DNA of 40,906 nucleotides from an uncultured bacterium (GCA_947383005.1 CANDBT010000038.1:1-40906); one strand, 5' to 3'. Positions 8,717 through 17,253 are shown, counted from the first letter of the stretch. A program made the numbers and translations. Notes: a model not told the origin generated them from the sequence alone.

Positions 8717-9857
8717 TCATACCTGCTTCCCAAACATCTGGAAATACTCTTGAGCTTTCTGCAAAGGAATATTCATCTTTTTCTGCAATTGACCCAAAAT
8801 ATCCTGTTCCGATAACCCAAAATCAAATCCGGTCTCTACTATTCCCCGCGCTTCTCCTCTCGCTTCTCCTCTCGCCTCATGCTCCCGTGCAATCTCATCA
8901 AATATTGCAAACATTCCGCCTCCTCCTTTCTCCAGCTTCTTATAATCTATTTTACAGTTCGACGCTCCTGCTATGGTCATGATCACACTTGGATCCGTAT
9001 GATGTTCTTCGCTGTATTGTATGGCCCTCTCCCTCGCTTCCTTCCTTTCCAGCCCCGTATTCAATAGGATCCCGAACAGGTTAAATAAATCTACATTATT
9101 CACATTGTGCAGATGGAGGTTATTCTGCCTTGCTTCCACTAACAGCATCTTATAATCATTGACATACTCTGCAAACTCTTCCCCAATCTCCAGCATCCCG
9201 TGAAGGCTTGTAGCCCCGTCCCAGGGCTTCTCCCCATAGTAAACCACCAGGGTAATCACCGGAACCAGTTTATCCGTTTTCCTCATTTTTGACAAATATT
9301 CGTCTCTTTCCAGCCCTTTCCCTGTCCTGTACTTTTCCCCGTTGTTGTCATATTGCTTTTTGTAGGTTCCGTAATCATATCCCATAATCCGCATGGGCAT
9401 TGCATAATGAACATGCTCCTGAGCTTCCTTTGCCAGCATCACAAGCTCTACTCCATGAGCTGCTGCCTTCTTCCTGATTTTGATATTATCCCGGGATGCC
9501 TGGATGCTTTCTGTATATTCCCCGTGCTCTAATAGGGAAGATTCCTCCGTATCCATATCCTCTAGTACTGTATTGCGGAAATAATGGTGAATACAGTGCT
9601 TGATATTTTCGTCATCTGTGCGTCTGCAAAGCGACGGCGTAGCGGTGCCTACGTCTAGCTTTGCAGGCGTGCAGAGGGCGGAAATAGCGAGTGCCGAATT
9701 CACCGGAATTTCCGCAATGCAGTACTAGCTCCTCCGCACGGATGACGGCCCTTCCCTGGAACAGTACCGCATTAAAAAGATCGGTAAACTGCTCTTTATT
9801 GTTCCAATAATTCTTCAATACGGTATCTGGTTTTAAATCCTGTACCTTCTTTACCAT
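8717..9857 (-). pseudogene. Rpn/PD-(D/E)XK transposase gene split by a MITE
   Basis: The N-terminal part begins at ATG 9857 (VKKVQDLKPDTVLKNYW), with GGAGAGGAAGGGG upstream, and reads to an EEL codon run at about 9729. The rest (from about 9561, DMDTEESSLLEHGEY) is in another frame. Together they make a recombination-promoting nuclease of the Rpn/YhgA-like type, with the usual N-terminal DLFNAVLFQG block and the ARGEARGEARG tract near the C-terminus. Removing the 163-bp insert (9562-9724 or equivalently 9566-9728) joins EEL to EDMDTEESS in frame, so the gene was intact before insertion. Rpn proteins are DNA endonucleases encoded in many near-identical genomic copies. No partner gene is needed. 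Confidence 0.88.
9562..9728. mobile_element. MITE with CTAG target duplication inside the Rpn-like gene
   Basis: CTAG occurs at 9562-9565 and again at 9725-9728. Just inside are 17-bp terminal inverted repeats TACTGTATTGCGGAAAT (9566-9582) and ATTTCCGCAATGCAGTA (9708-9724), with one mismatch. The 159-bp interior codes for nothing recognisable. A CTAG (YTAR) target is known for IS5-group elements, so an IS5-like transposase may have moved it; that link is inference. A shortened relative is at 34522-34562. Confidence 0.85.
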
Positions 9858-9947
9858 ATAGGGTTCCCCTTCCTCTCCTGGCTTTAGTATAACGTAGATG
9901 CTGGAAGCTTTCAAGGTAAAACATTTGGGATTGTATGGATAAGATCT

Positions 9948-10003
9948 TAACACCGCTTTCAATCTTCCTCGCTTTCGCATAAAACGTCCCAACCAGCATC
10001 CCA
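9948..10003 (-). repeat. Duplicate of the serine recombinase 3' end
   Basis: About 55 bp (encoding VGTFYAKARKIESGV on the minus strand) are nearly identical, in the same orientation, to 10743-10797 at the 3' end of the recombinase gene. The copy lacks the stop codon that follows the recombinase. The two copies bracket 10004-10742, which holds the toxin-antitoxin locus. The interval 10004-10358 has no convincing gene. Confidence 0.75.
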
Positions 10004-10358
10004 TTTAAAAACTCTTCCTACAAAAACTACGAAAAATGTCGGGATAATGCAACTTTATCATAGATGGAGACAGTTGGATACCAGCACGGAATTCAGAAGG
10101 AGCGAATCACAGGGAAAAGGGCATACCGCATAAAGTTAAAATGTATACGATGTACTCTCGGAATCTCTCCTGCACCTGCCTTTGTGGCTGAGTTTCCATC
10201 ATATGAACCTAAATTTAATCAACATACATTCCACGTACGCCTCATCAATTTATGCATATCTGACAAAAAATCATTTCACAGTTAGCAAATCATCTGAAAG
10301 CAAATAGGAAAACAGACAAATGCCAATAAAAGACAGCCAGTAGAGCACAAAAATTTTG

Positions 10359-10387
10359 TGGAATAATGTCAGAATACGTGATATAAT
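10359..10387 (+). promoter_or_regulatory. Promoter of the Fst-like toxin RNA
   Basis: A perfect -10 TATAAT at 10382-10387; the -35 at 17-nt spacing (10359-10364) is poor. Transcription would start near 10394 and run about 220 nt to the hairpin at 10569-10606, leaving a leader of about 40 nt before the toxin start. Confidence 0.5.
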
Positions 10388-10433
10388 TCCCACGCTGTCC
10401 CACCGATACCTGGCAACGGGAGGAGGTGTTCGA

Positions 10434-10532
10434 ATGGAAGCTGTTATCACTTTTTTAGCCACTGTCGCGGCAGGCGTGGTTTGCCACCTCATCTGCAAAT
10501 GGCTTGACAGGGGCGATAGGGGCAACAAGTAG
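10434..10532 (+). CDS. Fst-like type I toxin, 32-residue membrane peptide
   Basis: ATG 10434 follows GGGAGGAGGT at good spacing. The peptide has Met-Glu, one hydrophobic helix (about residues 4-22, AVITFLATVAAGVVCHLIC) and a charged tail KWLDRGDRGNK. This matches the plan of Fst of the pAD1 par locus: 33 residues, one helix, then a (W/V)LD motif followed by acidic or charged residues. Fst-type toxins insert in the membrane from inside and block growth when their antisense RNA is lost. The gene is flanked by a convergent antisense promoter, a shared terminator and a 14-nt repeat covering codons 3-8, which support this reading. Alternative: an unrelated small membrane peptide. It is too short for standard gene calling. 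Confidence 0.75.
   Translation: MEAVITFLATVAAGVVCHLICKWLDRGDRGNK
10442..10455 (+). repeat. Direct repeat copy 1, inside the toxin coding region
   Basis: TGTTATCACTTTTT here recurs exactly at 10627-10640. The downstream copy lies at the 5' end of the antisense RNA, so that RNA carries the complement of toxin codons 3-8. It can pair in trans with the start of the toxin message, as the DRa/DRb repeats do in par. Confidence 0.7.
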
Positions 10533-10568
10533 CCTGGCGGGTGCTTTGCCGCCGTAAAAAGAAAAGAA

Positions 10569-10606
10569 GAACCCCCGGACTGTGCTGGAACACAGTTCGG
10601 GGGTTC
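10569..10606. terminator. Bidirectional terminator shared by toxin mRNA and antisense RNA
   Basis: A 16-bp stem, GAACCCCCGGACTGTG (10569-10584) with CACAGTTCGGGGGTTC (10591-10606), one G-T pair and a 6-nt loop. T-rich sequence follows on both strands, more strongly on the minus strand. Both RNAs therefore end with complementary hairpins that can start kissing contact. Confidence 0.8.
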
Positions 10607-10626
10607 ATTCTTTGTCCGAATGGACT

Positions 10627-10640
10627 TGTTATCACTTTTT
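10627..10640 (+). repeat. Direct repeat copy 2, at the 5' end of the antisense RNA
   Basis: Exact 14-nt copy of 10442-10455, just inside the predicted antisense start. Confidence 0.7.
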
Positions 10641-10650
10641 GCCTAGTGGC

Positions 10651-10679
10651 ATTATAGCATATGCAGTTCCGGTTTGCAA
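10651..10679 (-). promoter_or_regulatory. Promoter of the antisense RNA
   Basis: On the minus strand, TTGCAA (10674-10679), a 17-nt spacer and TATAAT (10651-10656). It is clearly closer to consensus than the toxin promoter, as expected when a short-lived antitoxin RNA must be in excess. Confidence 0.75.
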
Positions 10680-10739
10680 TATACTTTTTCATTTCACAGC
10701 TCGGAAAGATACTTTTTGGGTTACTGTTCCTCCCCCTAT

Positions 10740-11351
<612 letters not shown>

Positions 11352-11366
11352 TTATTTGCCATCAAT

Positions 11367-11453
11367 CGAGTAGGAAAGAGCCATCTTGCCCTACTCGCCG
11401 CGCGGCCCACACGCCGCTTTAGTGGTATATTCCTCCGTATGGGACTATGCATA
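11367..11453. repeat. Repeat family B copy
   Basis: CGAGTAGG...CCTACTCG hairpin followed by a second, nested hairpin with GCCGC...AGYGGY loop region, ending near ATGCATA. Other copies are at 17368-17440, 34134-34217, 40343-40430 and 40431-40516. It is non-coding and lies just after the recombinase start region. Confidence 0.75.
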
Positions 11454-11488
11454 ACAAAAAAATAGCTGCCACTACCAACAGTGACAGC
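11453..11488 (-). terminator. Terminator of the restriction-modification pair
   Basis: On the minus strand GCTGTCACT pairs with AGTGGCAGC (one G-T pair), followed by TATTTTTTTG. It lies about 95 nt after the methyltransferase stop; nothing else is seen in 11489-11584. Confidence 0.75.
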
Positions 11489-11584
11489 CAATCCCATACA
11501 TGAATCTATTCCTCTTGTAATGGTAAATCCACACTAACACACAGCATTCCACATAAGGATGCTAAAGTTTTTCTTCTGTTTTTC

Positions 11585-12520
11585 TTATTCGTTTAATTGC
11601 TCTACCAATGTATACTGGCCAGACCCAATCAACTTGTTACCATATTTTTGTTTGACTTCTTCGATAAATTCACTAATTGCATCTGGATGATTTGCAAGGA
11701 ACCATTTTATATGGTTTTGTATATACTCAATACGTATTTGTGCATCATTTAAATCATTTGGAACTCTTTTCATCCGCTCATCAATACTATCAAATCCAGT
11801 GAATGGAGAACTTAACCGTTCATTTGCCATTTTTATATACTCAGGATTATTATCTATTCCAATACCCTTCCTGCCTGTTTGCTGGCATACTCTCAAAAGC
11901 GTCCCGCTGCCTAAAAATGGATCCAGCACAGTTTCCCCTTCGTTGGAAGATGCCAAAATCATTCTCTCATACAGGGCTTCTGGCTTTTGGGTAGGATGTT
12001 TTTTGCGGTTTTTATTGCAGTAATGCATATGGGAAAATTCCCATACATTGCCGGGATTCGCTCCTCGCATATTGTTGACTGACCTATAAAATTTTTGAGG
12101 AATACGAATATCATCCAAATTGAATACAAATTTTGTCGGATGTTTGGTAAACAACAAAATATCATCGTGCCGAGGAGAAAAACCTTTTGTCTTTCCTATA
12201 CCTTGTGTATAAAACCATGTAATCCAAGAGTTGAAATGCATACCAATTTCCTGCTCCAAAATCGAATATACGTAGGAAATATACTTCATCCCCATAAATA
12301 CATAAAGAGATCCATTGTCACTCAATACTCTATAAGCCTCTTTTAACCATTCCCTAGAAAACTCAAGATATTCATTAAACTCAAGGTTATCTTGATTCAT
12401 TCCATAGTTTTTATTTAAGTTATAGGGTGGATCTGTAACAATTAAATTGATACTCTTATCTGGCAATTTTCGGAGTTCTCGAACTGCATCCCCACAAATT
12501 GCAATTAATTTTTTATCCAT
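11585..12520 (-). CDS. Type II DNA methyltransferase (adenine N6 or cytosine N4)
   Basis: The protein has 311 residues. The catalytic motif IV TDPPYNL is at residues about 29-35 and the AdoMet-binding motif FLGSGT near residue 200. HPTQKPEALYERMI precedes motif I, which is the beta-class order of amino-methyltransferases such as M.RsrI and M.MunI. DPPY favours adenine N6 methylation. It starts 16 nt before the stop of the restriction gene (12505), so the two are co-translated. It should protect the host site cut by that enzyme. The C-terminal 70 residues, beyond the catalytic domain, are probably target recognition or dimer contacts. The recognition sequence cannot be read off. Confidence 0.9.
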   Translation of the reverse strand: MDKKLIAICGDAVRELRKLPDKSINLIVTDPPYNLNKNYGMNQDNLEFNEYLEFSREWLKEAYRVLSDNGSLYVFMGMKYISYVYSILEQEIGMHFNSWITWFYTQGIGKTKGFSPRHDDILLFTKHPTKFVFNLDDIRIPQKFYRSVNNMRGANPGNVWEFSHMHYCNKNRKKHPTQKPEALYERMILASSNEGETVLDPFLGSGTLLRVCQQTGRKGIGIDNNPEYIKMANERLSSPFTGFDSIDERMKRVPNDLNDAQIRIEYIQNHIKWFLANHPDAISEFIEEVKQKYGNKLIGSGQYTLVEQLNE

Positions 12521-13254
12521 TTATTTCTCTTTGCCTCTCTATAAAAATCATCAATATTTCTGCGAGAACTATGTAAATATTTTTGGTCGAGAAGTTGGCA
12601 CATTTCCCATGTTGTACGATACTGATATGTTACATAGTGAATATCCTTGATTTGGATTTGCCCTGTTCCCAGTGCAGGGTTATAATTAATATCTGAATCG
12701 CTTATAAATTTTAAATCATACGCATGATAGTCAACTATTTCCATAATTCCATCGACAAGTCCTGTTGTTTTGTTTCTTTCAGAATATACCTGATGTTTGA
12801 TGGACAGAATAATAAACATAAAATCCGGATCTGTTACATATGCCGTCCTAATTCTAGCAAAAGATGTGATATTGGGGCCTTTACCACTATTAAGTATGTC
12901 ATCAGCCGTCGCTTTTACATCTACATTACCCGTAAGAACTCGTCCGGATTTTTTAAACTGCAAAATTATATCTGCCATACCAAGACGCTCTTGTGCCTCA
13001 ACATTAATCAGATTATATTCATTATTGCCATTACCTCTGATACCGGCAAAAACTTCACCAGCCCACGCTTCAATCATAGGACCAGCAATTTTATTAATAT
13101 TTTCCAAAGGCAGGCCCGACACCAGATTAGTGTTGATTATAATTTTGTCATCACCCATGTATTTGCGATTATCAAGAATACCGATAATCTGGCTGATGAC
13201 AAAATCGGAATCTTCCCTATATGCATCAGATTCCACAGGAATCTTAAAAATCAT
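12505..13254 (-). CDS. Type II restriction endonuclease, PD-(D/E)XK fold likely
   Basis: The protein has 249 residues and is not clearly like any enzyme I know. A candidate catalytic core is ERLGMADIILQF (Asp near residue 95) followed by GNVDVKATADD, giving the D-x(n)-(D/E)-x-K pattern VDVK, with an upstream Glu in EAWAGEVFAG. Its position directly in front of, and overlapping, a DPPY methyltransferase makes the nuclease role likely. The start is ATG 13254, in a short run of direct repeats (ATATGAAG three times) that obscures the ribosome binding site. The pair sits 55 nt after the hem gene, with a lower apparent GC content than its neighbour, consistent with acquisition by transfer. No controller protein gene is visible. 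Confidence 0.75.
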   Translation of the reverse strand: MIFKIPVESDAYREDSDFVISQIIGILDNRKYMGDDKIIINTNLVSGLPLENINKIAGPMIEAWAGEVFAGIRGNGNNEYNLINVEAQERLGMADIILQFKKSGRVLTGNVDVKATADDILNSGKGPNITSFARIRTAYVTDPDFMFIILSIKHQVYSERNKTTGLVDGIMEIVDYHAYDLKFISDSDINYNPALGTGQIQIKDIHYVTYQYRTTWEMCQLLDQKYLHSSRRNIDDFYREAKRNKWIKN

Positions 13255-13308
13255 ATCTTCATATCTTCATATCTCATAAGTCATTTGTCCTTATCGTAAT
13301 AGTTCTTT

Positions 13309-16032
13309 TCAAATGCCAAATTCTGTATAAACATCTGCCAGTATCGCCGCGCCTATCCCCTCCGCAGTATATTCTGACGCCGTTTTCCAGACCGGTATCC
13401 CTACCTGTTCTGCCATCTTTGTCGTTGACGGGCCAATCGAAATTATCCGGGGCTTCATCTCCATCCTGGTTTCCTGATTTTTTTTTGCTTCCCGCTCCTC
13501 CCTGCGTTCCCACTCTTCCTTGGCGTTCCGCTCTTTCCTGCTCTCCTGTCCAGCCCAATCCTCCTGGCCTTCCCTGCTTCTATGCCCAGCCCATTCTTCC
13601 CGGCTATCCCTCAGCTCCTGCCCAGCCCGGTTTTCCTGGCTCTCCCTCAGCTCCTGCCCAGCCCGGTTTTCCTGGCTCTCCCTCAGTTCCTGCCCAGCCC
13701 GGTTTTCCTGGCTCTCCCCTGGTTCCTGCCCAGTCTGGTTTTCCCGCACATCCTGGCTCTCAGTCCCTTCCATATACTCTTCCCTCTCCCACATCTTTTC
13801 CAGCGCCCGCACCGCCGACCCGCTGGCTAACGTCACATAATCCACTTCCTTAATCAGCCGGTTCAACTCCTCTTTCCGCCGTTCATCCACCCATGTCTCA
13901 TAGAGCGGGATATCCGCAAAAGGAATTCCCGCCTCCGAAAGCTTCTGCGCCAATACCGGCGAACCGTCCTTGGCCCGCAAAAGCAGCACACGTTCCCCTT
14001 CTTTCAATGTAGGGATCCATTCCCTCGCCAAATCTGCCCCGGAAAATCCGGATGGCACAAAATCGCAAAGAAATCCATAATGCTTTAGCATCTGTGCCGT
14101 TTTTCTCCCGATAGCCGCAAACTTTGCATGCATGAATCGCCGCAAATCTATCTCCTGCTTCCTTAATAAAGCAAAAAACAATTCCACCCCATTGCTGCTG
14201 GTAAAAACAATCCACTGGTAATTCCCTGCCTCTGCCAAAGCATGTTCCAGCTCTTTATTCCACAGGGGACGGCTTTCAATCAAGCTGACGGAAACGGTTT
14301 CCGCCCCATAAAGTTCCAAAACTTGTTCCAGCTCCCTTACAATATAACGGCTTCCTGTCGCCAACACCCGTTTTCCGGATAACGGCTTGCGGCCAAACCA
14401 ATCCAACCGTTCTTCCAGCCCCGCCACAGAGCCGACTACGGTGATCGCCGGCGTCCCCAGTCCTGCCAGCTTAACATCTCTGGCAATATGTTCCAACGTG
14501 GAAACCACCTTTTTCTGCTTGCCCGTTGTGCCGTTTTGGATTACCGCAGCCGGGGTATCCCCGGGCTTACCATGTGCCAAAAGCTCTCCAGCAATCCGCT
14601 CCAGGTTTTTAAGCCCCATCAAAAAAACCAATGTGCCCTCTTCTTTGGCTAACGTGGCATAATCCAATACTTCCTCCGATTTATGCGCCCCCTCATGGCC
14701 GGTAATCACATGAAAAGAAGAAGCTAATTCCCGCTGTGTCACCGGAATCCCGGCATAGGCCGGAACGCTATAAGAAGAAGACACCCCCGGAACAATCTCA
14801 AATGGTATCCCCTGCTCCTGCAGCGCCAAGGCTTCCTCCCCGCCTCGCCCGAAAACAAACGGGTCGCCACCTTTTAAACGCACCACATATTTCCCCGACA
14901 GCGCCTGCTGCACCAAAAGCTGTTGGATCTCATCCTGGGTCAAATGATGATGGTTAGAGCGTTTCCCCGCATAAATCAATTCCGCATCCAAACGGGCCTC
15001 ATTGAGAATCGAACCGGAAATCAGGTTATCATAAATAATCACATCTGCCCGCCGGACACATGCAAGCCCCTTGCGGGTAAAGAGTCCCGCATCACCAGGC
15101 CCGGCGCCCACCAAAGATACCGGCTGTAAACGCACCTGTCTCGCCAAACCTATGGCCATCTTTTCTGCTAATTCCCGTTTTTTCTGCTGCTGCCCTTCCG
15201 CCAGTTCTATGCTCTCCTCCCGAAATACCGGATTCTGTCCGTCTCTGGCGTACATTACCGACATAAGCAGCTTCTTTCCCTCCTGCCGGCAATATGCCGC
15301 ACAAGGAGCGTTGCAGCTTCCTCCCAAATCCGTCAAATATTTTCTTTCCGCATTCAACACCGCCTCAGCTTCTGCCGAATGGATAGAGGCCATCACTTCA
15401 GCCAATTCCCCTTCCCGGATTTCCACGCCCAGGATCCCCTGTCCCGATGCGGGAATAAACTCTTCCGCGTCCAAATATTCCAAAAATATCCCCTCTTGCT
15501 CTGTCAACCCCAGACGCTTAAGTCCTGCCGCCGCCAAAAGAATTCCATCATAGCCGCCTTCCCGCAGCTTATCTATCCGCGTCTGTACGTTTCCTCGAAG
15601 AAGCCGGATTTTCACTTGTGGATTTAACCGCTTAATCTGCAGCTCCCGACGCAAACTGCTGGTACCAATCACACTGCCGGCAGGCAGCGCTTTCGCCGCC
15701 GTCCCCTTTACCGTCACCAACACATCCCGCGGATCTTCCCGGTCAAGCACCGCCCCCAACGCCAAGCCTGCCGGAAATTCCATCGGCATGTCCTTTGCGC
15801 TGTGTACAGCCATATCAATCTCTCCCTGCAAAAGAGCTTCTTCAAGTTCACGGGTAAATACCCCTTTCCCGCCAAAACTGGCCAGAGAACGATCCAAATG
15901 ACGATCCCCTTTCGTACTGATTGGCACCAAATCTATCTTTGCATCCGGGAAACGCGTCAATATCGCATCCCGCACTATCTCTGTCTGAACCATAGCCAGC
16001 CTGCTTTTCCTTGTCCCTATCCGAAGTTTCAT
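13309..16032 (-). CDS. HemC-CobA-HemD fusion: siroheme/corrin precursor enzyme
   Basis: The protein has 907 residues. ATG 16032 is chosen because it starts MKLRIGTRKSRLA, the universal HemC N-terminus, with GAGGGTGG upstream. Residues about 1-300 are hydroxymethylbilane synthase, with GGSCNAPC carrying the dipyrromethane Cys. About 303-548 are uroporphyrinogen-III C-methyltransferase (VGAGPGDAGLFT, VVRLKGGDPFVFGRGGEE, YAGIPVTQR). About 551-907 are uroporphyrinogen-III synthase (FTSSNGVELF, IISIGPSTTKMAE). One chain thus carries porphobilinogen to precorrin-2. Inside the HemD part, residues about 750-858 are a polar Glu/Gln/Arg repeat tract that relatives lack (DNA 13540-13755). The product is needed by AsrC, encoded at 17691-18755. 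Confidence 0.95.
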   Translation of the reverse strand: MKLRIGTRKSRLAMVQTEIVRDAILTRFPDAKIDLVPISTKGDRHLDRSLASFGGKGVFTRELEEALLQGEIDMAVHSAKDMPMEFPAGLALGAVLDREDPRDVLVTVKGTAAKALPAGSVIGTSSLRRELQIKRLNPQVKIRLLRGNVQTRIDKLREGGYDGILLAAAGLKRLGLTEQEGIFLEYLDAEEFIPASGQGILGVEIREGELAEVMASIHSAEAEAVLNAERKYLTDLGGSCNAPCAAYCRQEGKKLLMSVMYARDGQNPVFREESIELAEGQQQKKRELAEKMAIGLARQVRLQPVSLVGAGPGDAGLFTRKGLACVRRADVIIYDNLISGSILNEARLDAELIYAGKRSNHHHLTQDEIQQLLVQQALSGKYVVRLKGGDPFVFGRGGEEALALQEQGIPFEIVPGVSSSYSVPAYAGIPVTQRELASSFHVITGHEGAHKSEEVLDYATLAKEEGTLVFLMGLKNLERIAGELLAHGKPGDTPAAVIQNGTTGKQKKVVSTLEHIARDVKLAGLGTPAITVVGSVAGLEERLDWFGRKPLSGKRVLATGSRYIVRELEQVLELYGAETVSVSLIESRPLWNKELEHALAEAGNYQWIVFTSSNGVELFFALLRKQEIDLRRFMHAKFAAIGRKTAQMLKHYGFLCDFVPSGFSGADLAREWIPTLKEGERVLLLRAKDGSPVLAQKLSEAGIPFADIPLYETWVDERRKEELNRLIKEVDYVTLASGSAVRALEKMWEREEYMEGTESQDVRENQTGQEPGESQENRAGQELRESQENRAGQELRESQENRAGQELRDSREEWAGHRSREGQEDWAGQESRKERNAKEEWERREEREAKKNQETRMEMKPRIISIGPSTTKMAEQVGIPVWKTASEYTAEGIGAAILADVYTEFGI
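13540..13755 (-). repeat. 36-bp tandem repeat within the HemD domain
   Basis: Three near-perfect 36-bp units start at 13612, 13648 and 13684, with degenerate units on both sides, about six in all. Each encodes a 12-residue polar unit (ESQENRAGQELR). The length is a multiple of three, so the reading frame is kept. It falls between SGSAVRALEKMW and KPRIISIGPST, a surface loop between the two HemD lobes' elements. Confidence 0.88.
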
Positions 16033-16106
16033 CTGCCACCCTCTGCTTTCCCACAATACCCATTATTTTATGCTCCCGAAACTAATCCCCTGTGTATCAA
16101 TATCGT

Positions 16107-16457
16107 TTATTTATCCTGTATCTCCACAGCAATCCCCCCATGATCCATCTGATAACGCCGGTATATCTTAGGCCCATACATCATTCCCATCAGCACAAAA
16201 AACAAGATCACCAGAGCCACGCCCCGTTTCCAGCCATACGGCTCCCAGCCGCTTTTCTTCGGCTCCTTTTTCTCCACAGGCTCATAGTCCATCCGTTCCG
16301 GCACTGGCGTCAGTCGCAACTTCTCTTTCCCGGTTGATATAGAACGGATCCATTGAATCACGTATTTCTTATTGCACTGGGGGCATATCTCTATATTGGG
16401 ATTCCTGGGATCAAGCGTCAATTTCCCCTTACAGGAAGGGCATTTTATTTCCGTCAT
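16107..16457 (-). CDS. Zinc-ribbon membrane protein
   Basis: The protein has 116 residues from ATG 16457 (GGAG 7 nt upstream; longer in-frame starts lack a good site). CPSC at the N-terminus and CPQC about 20 residues on form a four-Cys zinc ribbon. A basic/acidic linker follows, then one membrane helix (VALVILFFVLMGMMY) near residues 79-94 and a short tail. The ribbon would face the cytoplasm. No family name can be given. It lies between the 244-residue membrane protein and the hem fusion, probably in the same transcript. Zinc ribbon plus single helix is a common plan for small accessory membrane proteins of unknown role. Confidence 0.75.
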   Translation of the reverse strand: MTEIKCPSCKGKLTLDPRNPNIEICPQCNKKYVIQWIRSISTGKEKLRLTPVPERMDYEPVEKKEPKKSGWEPYGWKRGVALVILFFVLMGMMYGPKIYRRYQMDHGGIAVEIQDK

Positions 16458-16518
16458 TTTTTTCTCCATTCTGTGCATGTTCCGCAACATTGCATGCCCC
16501 GCTTAATCGGATATTTTC

Positions 16519-17253
16519 TTATTGTCTTCCGTAAACCCGCTTGTGAAGTTCTATCACCTGATCCATTCCTGCTGCTGCGTCATATTCCCTGTCTTCATAG
16601 GCAAAATGATGGTCTGCAATAATCTTGGGATTGCGCTCCCTCACCGCTTTCACGATCTCTAAGCTGGCCCTCTCCGGGGGTTCTGTTATGATAAATCCCC
16701 GTTCTGCGTCTAAGGAATAGGCAATCAATGCATCATCATATCCTCCGTCTTTACACAGCAATTTCTTGGTATAAAAGCATGCCACCATATCGTCTAAACG
16801 GTATATAAAGGGCTTCACTGCCGGAATCTTAATATAGTTGGCCGTGATAAAGCCCATTCTTTTCAGGCTGTTGGTATCTTTTCCCTTATAGAAGGCAAGC
16901 AGCATAGTGCCCGGCTGTTTGAATTCCTCGTCAATCTGGCGGAGCTCCTGCTCGCTTAAGCCGGTTTCCTTCATGTAGGCAGCGAGCCACGCTCTTTCCC
17001 TCTTCTGCTGCATAAAGATCCCAAGCACAACCAGCAAAACACCTGGCACACCCACGGCAACCGCCAGCTTGACAGCTCCTTCTGTCCCCATCATCCCAGC
17101 CAACGCGGCAGCCAGCAAAACCCCAATCCCAACCAGCATGCCTCCCATGGCGATCAGCCCCTTGCCTGCCCCAGCTACACTGTACATATACTGAAGCACA
17201 CTTCCGTTCTTTGCCATCTTCTTTTTCATCTTGTCATCTGGTTCAAATACCAT
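16519..17253 (-). CDS. Membrane protein of unknown function, two helices
   Basis: The protein has 244 residues, with ATG 17253 after GAGGGAGG. A polar N-terminus of about 30 residues is followed by two long hydrophobic helices (about 33-55 and 62-82) with a short turn, then a soluble domain of about 160 residues with helical and beta character (GFITANYIKIPAVKPFIYRLDDMVACFY). This resembles in outline the small two-helix proteins with a pleckstrin-like soluble domain, but no motif decides it. It is the first gene behind a strong promoter (17288-17316) and ahead of the zinc-ribbon and hem genes. I do not recognise the family. Confidence 0.7.
   Translation of the reverse strand: MVFEPDDKMKKKMAKNGSVLQYMYSVAGAGKGLIAMGGMLVGIGVLLAAALAGMMGTEGAVKLAVAVGVPGVLLVVLGIFMQQKRERAWLAAYMKETGLSEQELRQIDEEFKQPGTMLLAFYKGKDTNSLKRMGFITANYIKIPAVKPFIYRLDDMVACFYTKKLLCKDGGYDDALIAYSLDAERGFIITEPPERASLEIVKAVRERNPKIIADHHFAYEDREYDAAAGMDQVIELHKRVYGRQ

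Larger units (their letters stand above)
10560..10644 (-). ncRNA. Antisense antitoxin RNA (RNA II-like)
   Basis: Predicted from a consensus promoter at 10651-10679 and the hairpin 10569-10606, after which the minus strand reads TTCTTTTCTTTTT. The RNA would be about 80-85 nt, with a 5' segment containing the direct repeat and a 3' terminator stem complementary to the toxin mRNA terminator. The ends are estimates. Confidence 0.65.

Noticed and set aside
10064-10285. 73-codon plus-strand open frame upstream of the toxin
   Set aside because: No good start signal, irregular composition and no recognisable motif; the interval looks like decayed DNA.
10271-10528. Minus-strand open frame opposite the small toxin
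   Set aside because: No ribosome binding site, and it overlaps the far better supported plus-strand peptide with its RNA signals.
13419-13853. Long Pro/Ser-rich open frames on the plus strand opposite HemD
   Set aside because: They mirror the 36-bp repeat tract of the minus-strand gene in other frames and lack ribosome binding sites.
16032-16056. Earlier TTG start for the hem fusion
   Set aside because: The ATG at 16032 gives the universal HemC N-terminus and has a ribosome binding site.
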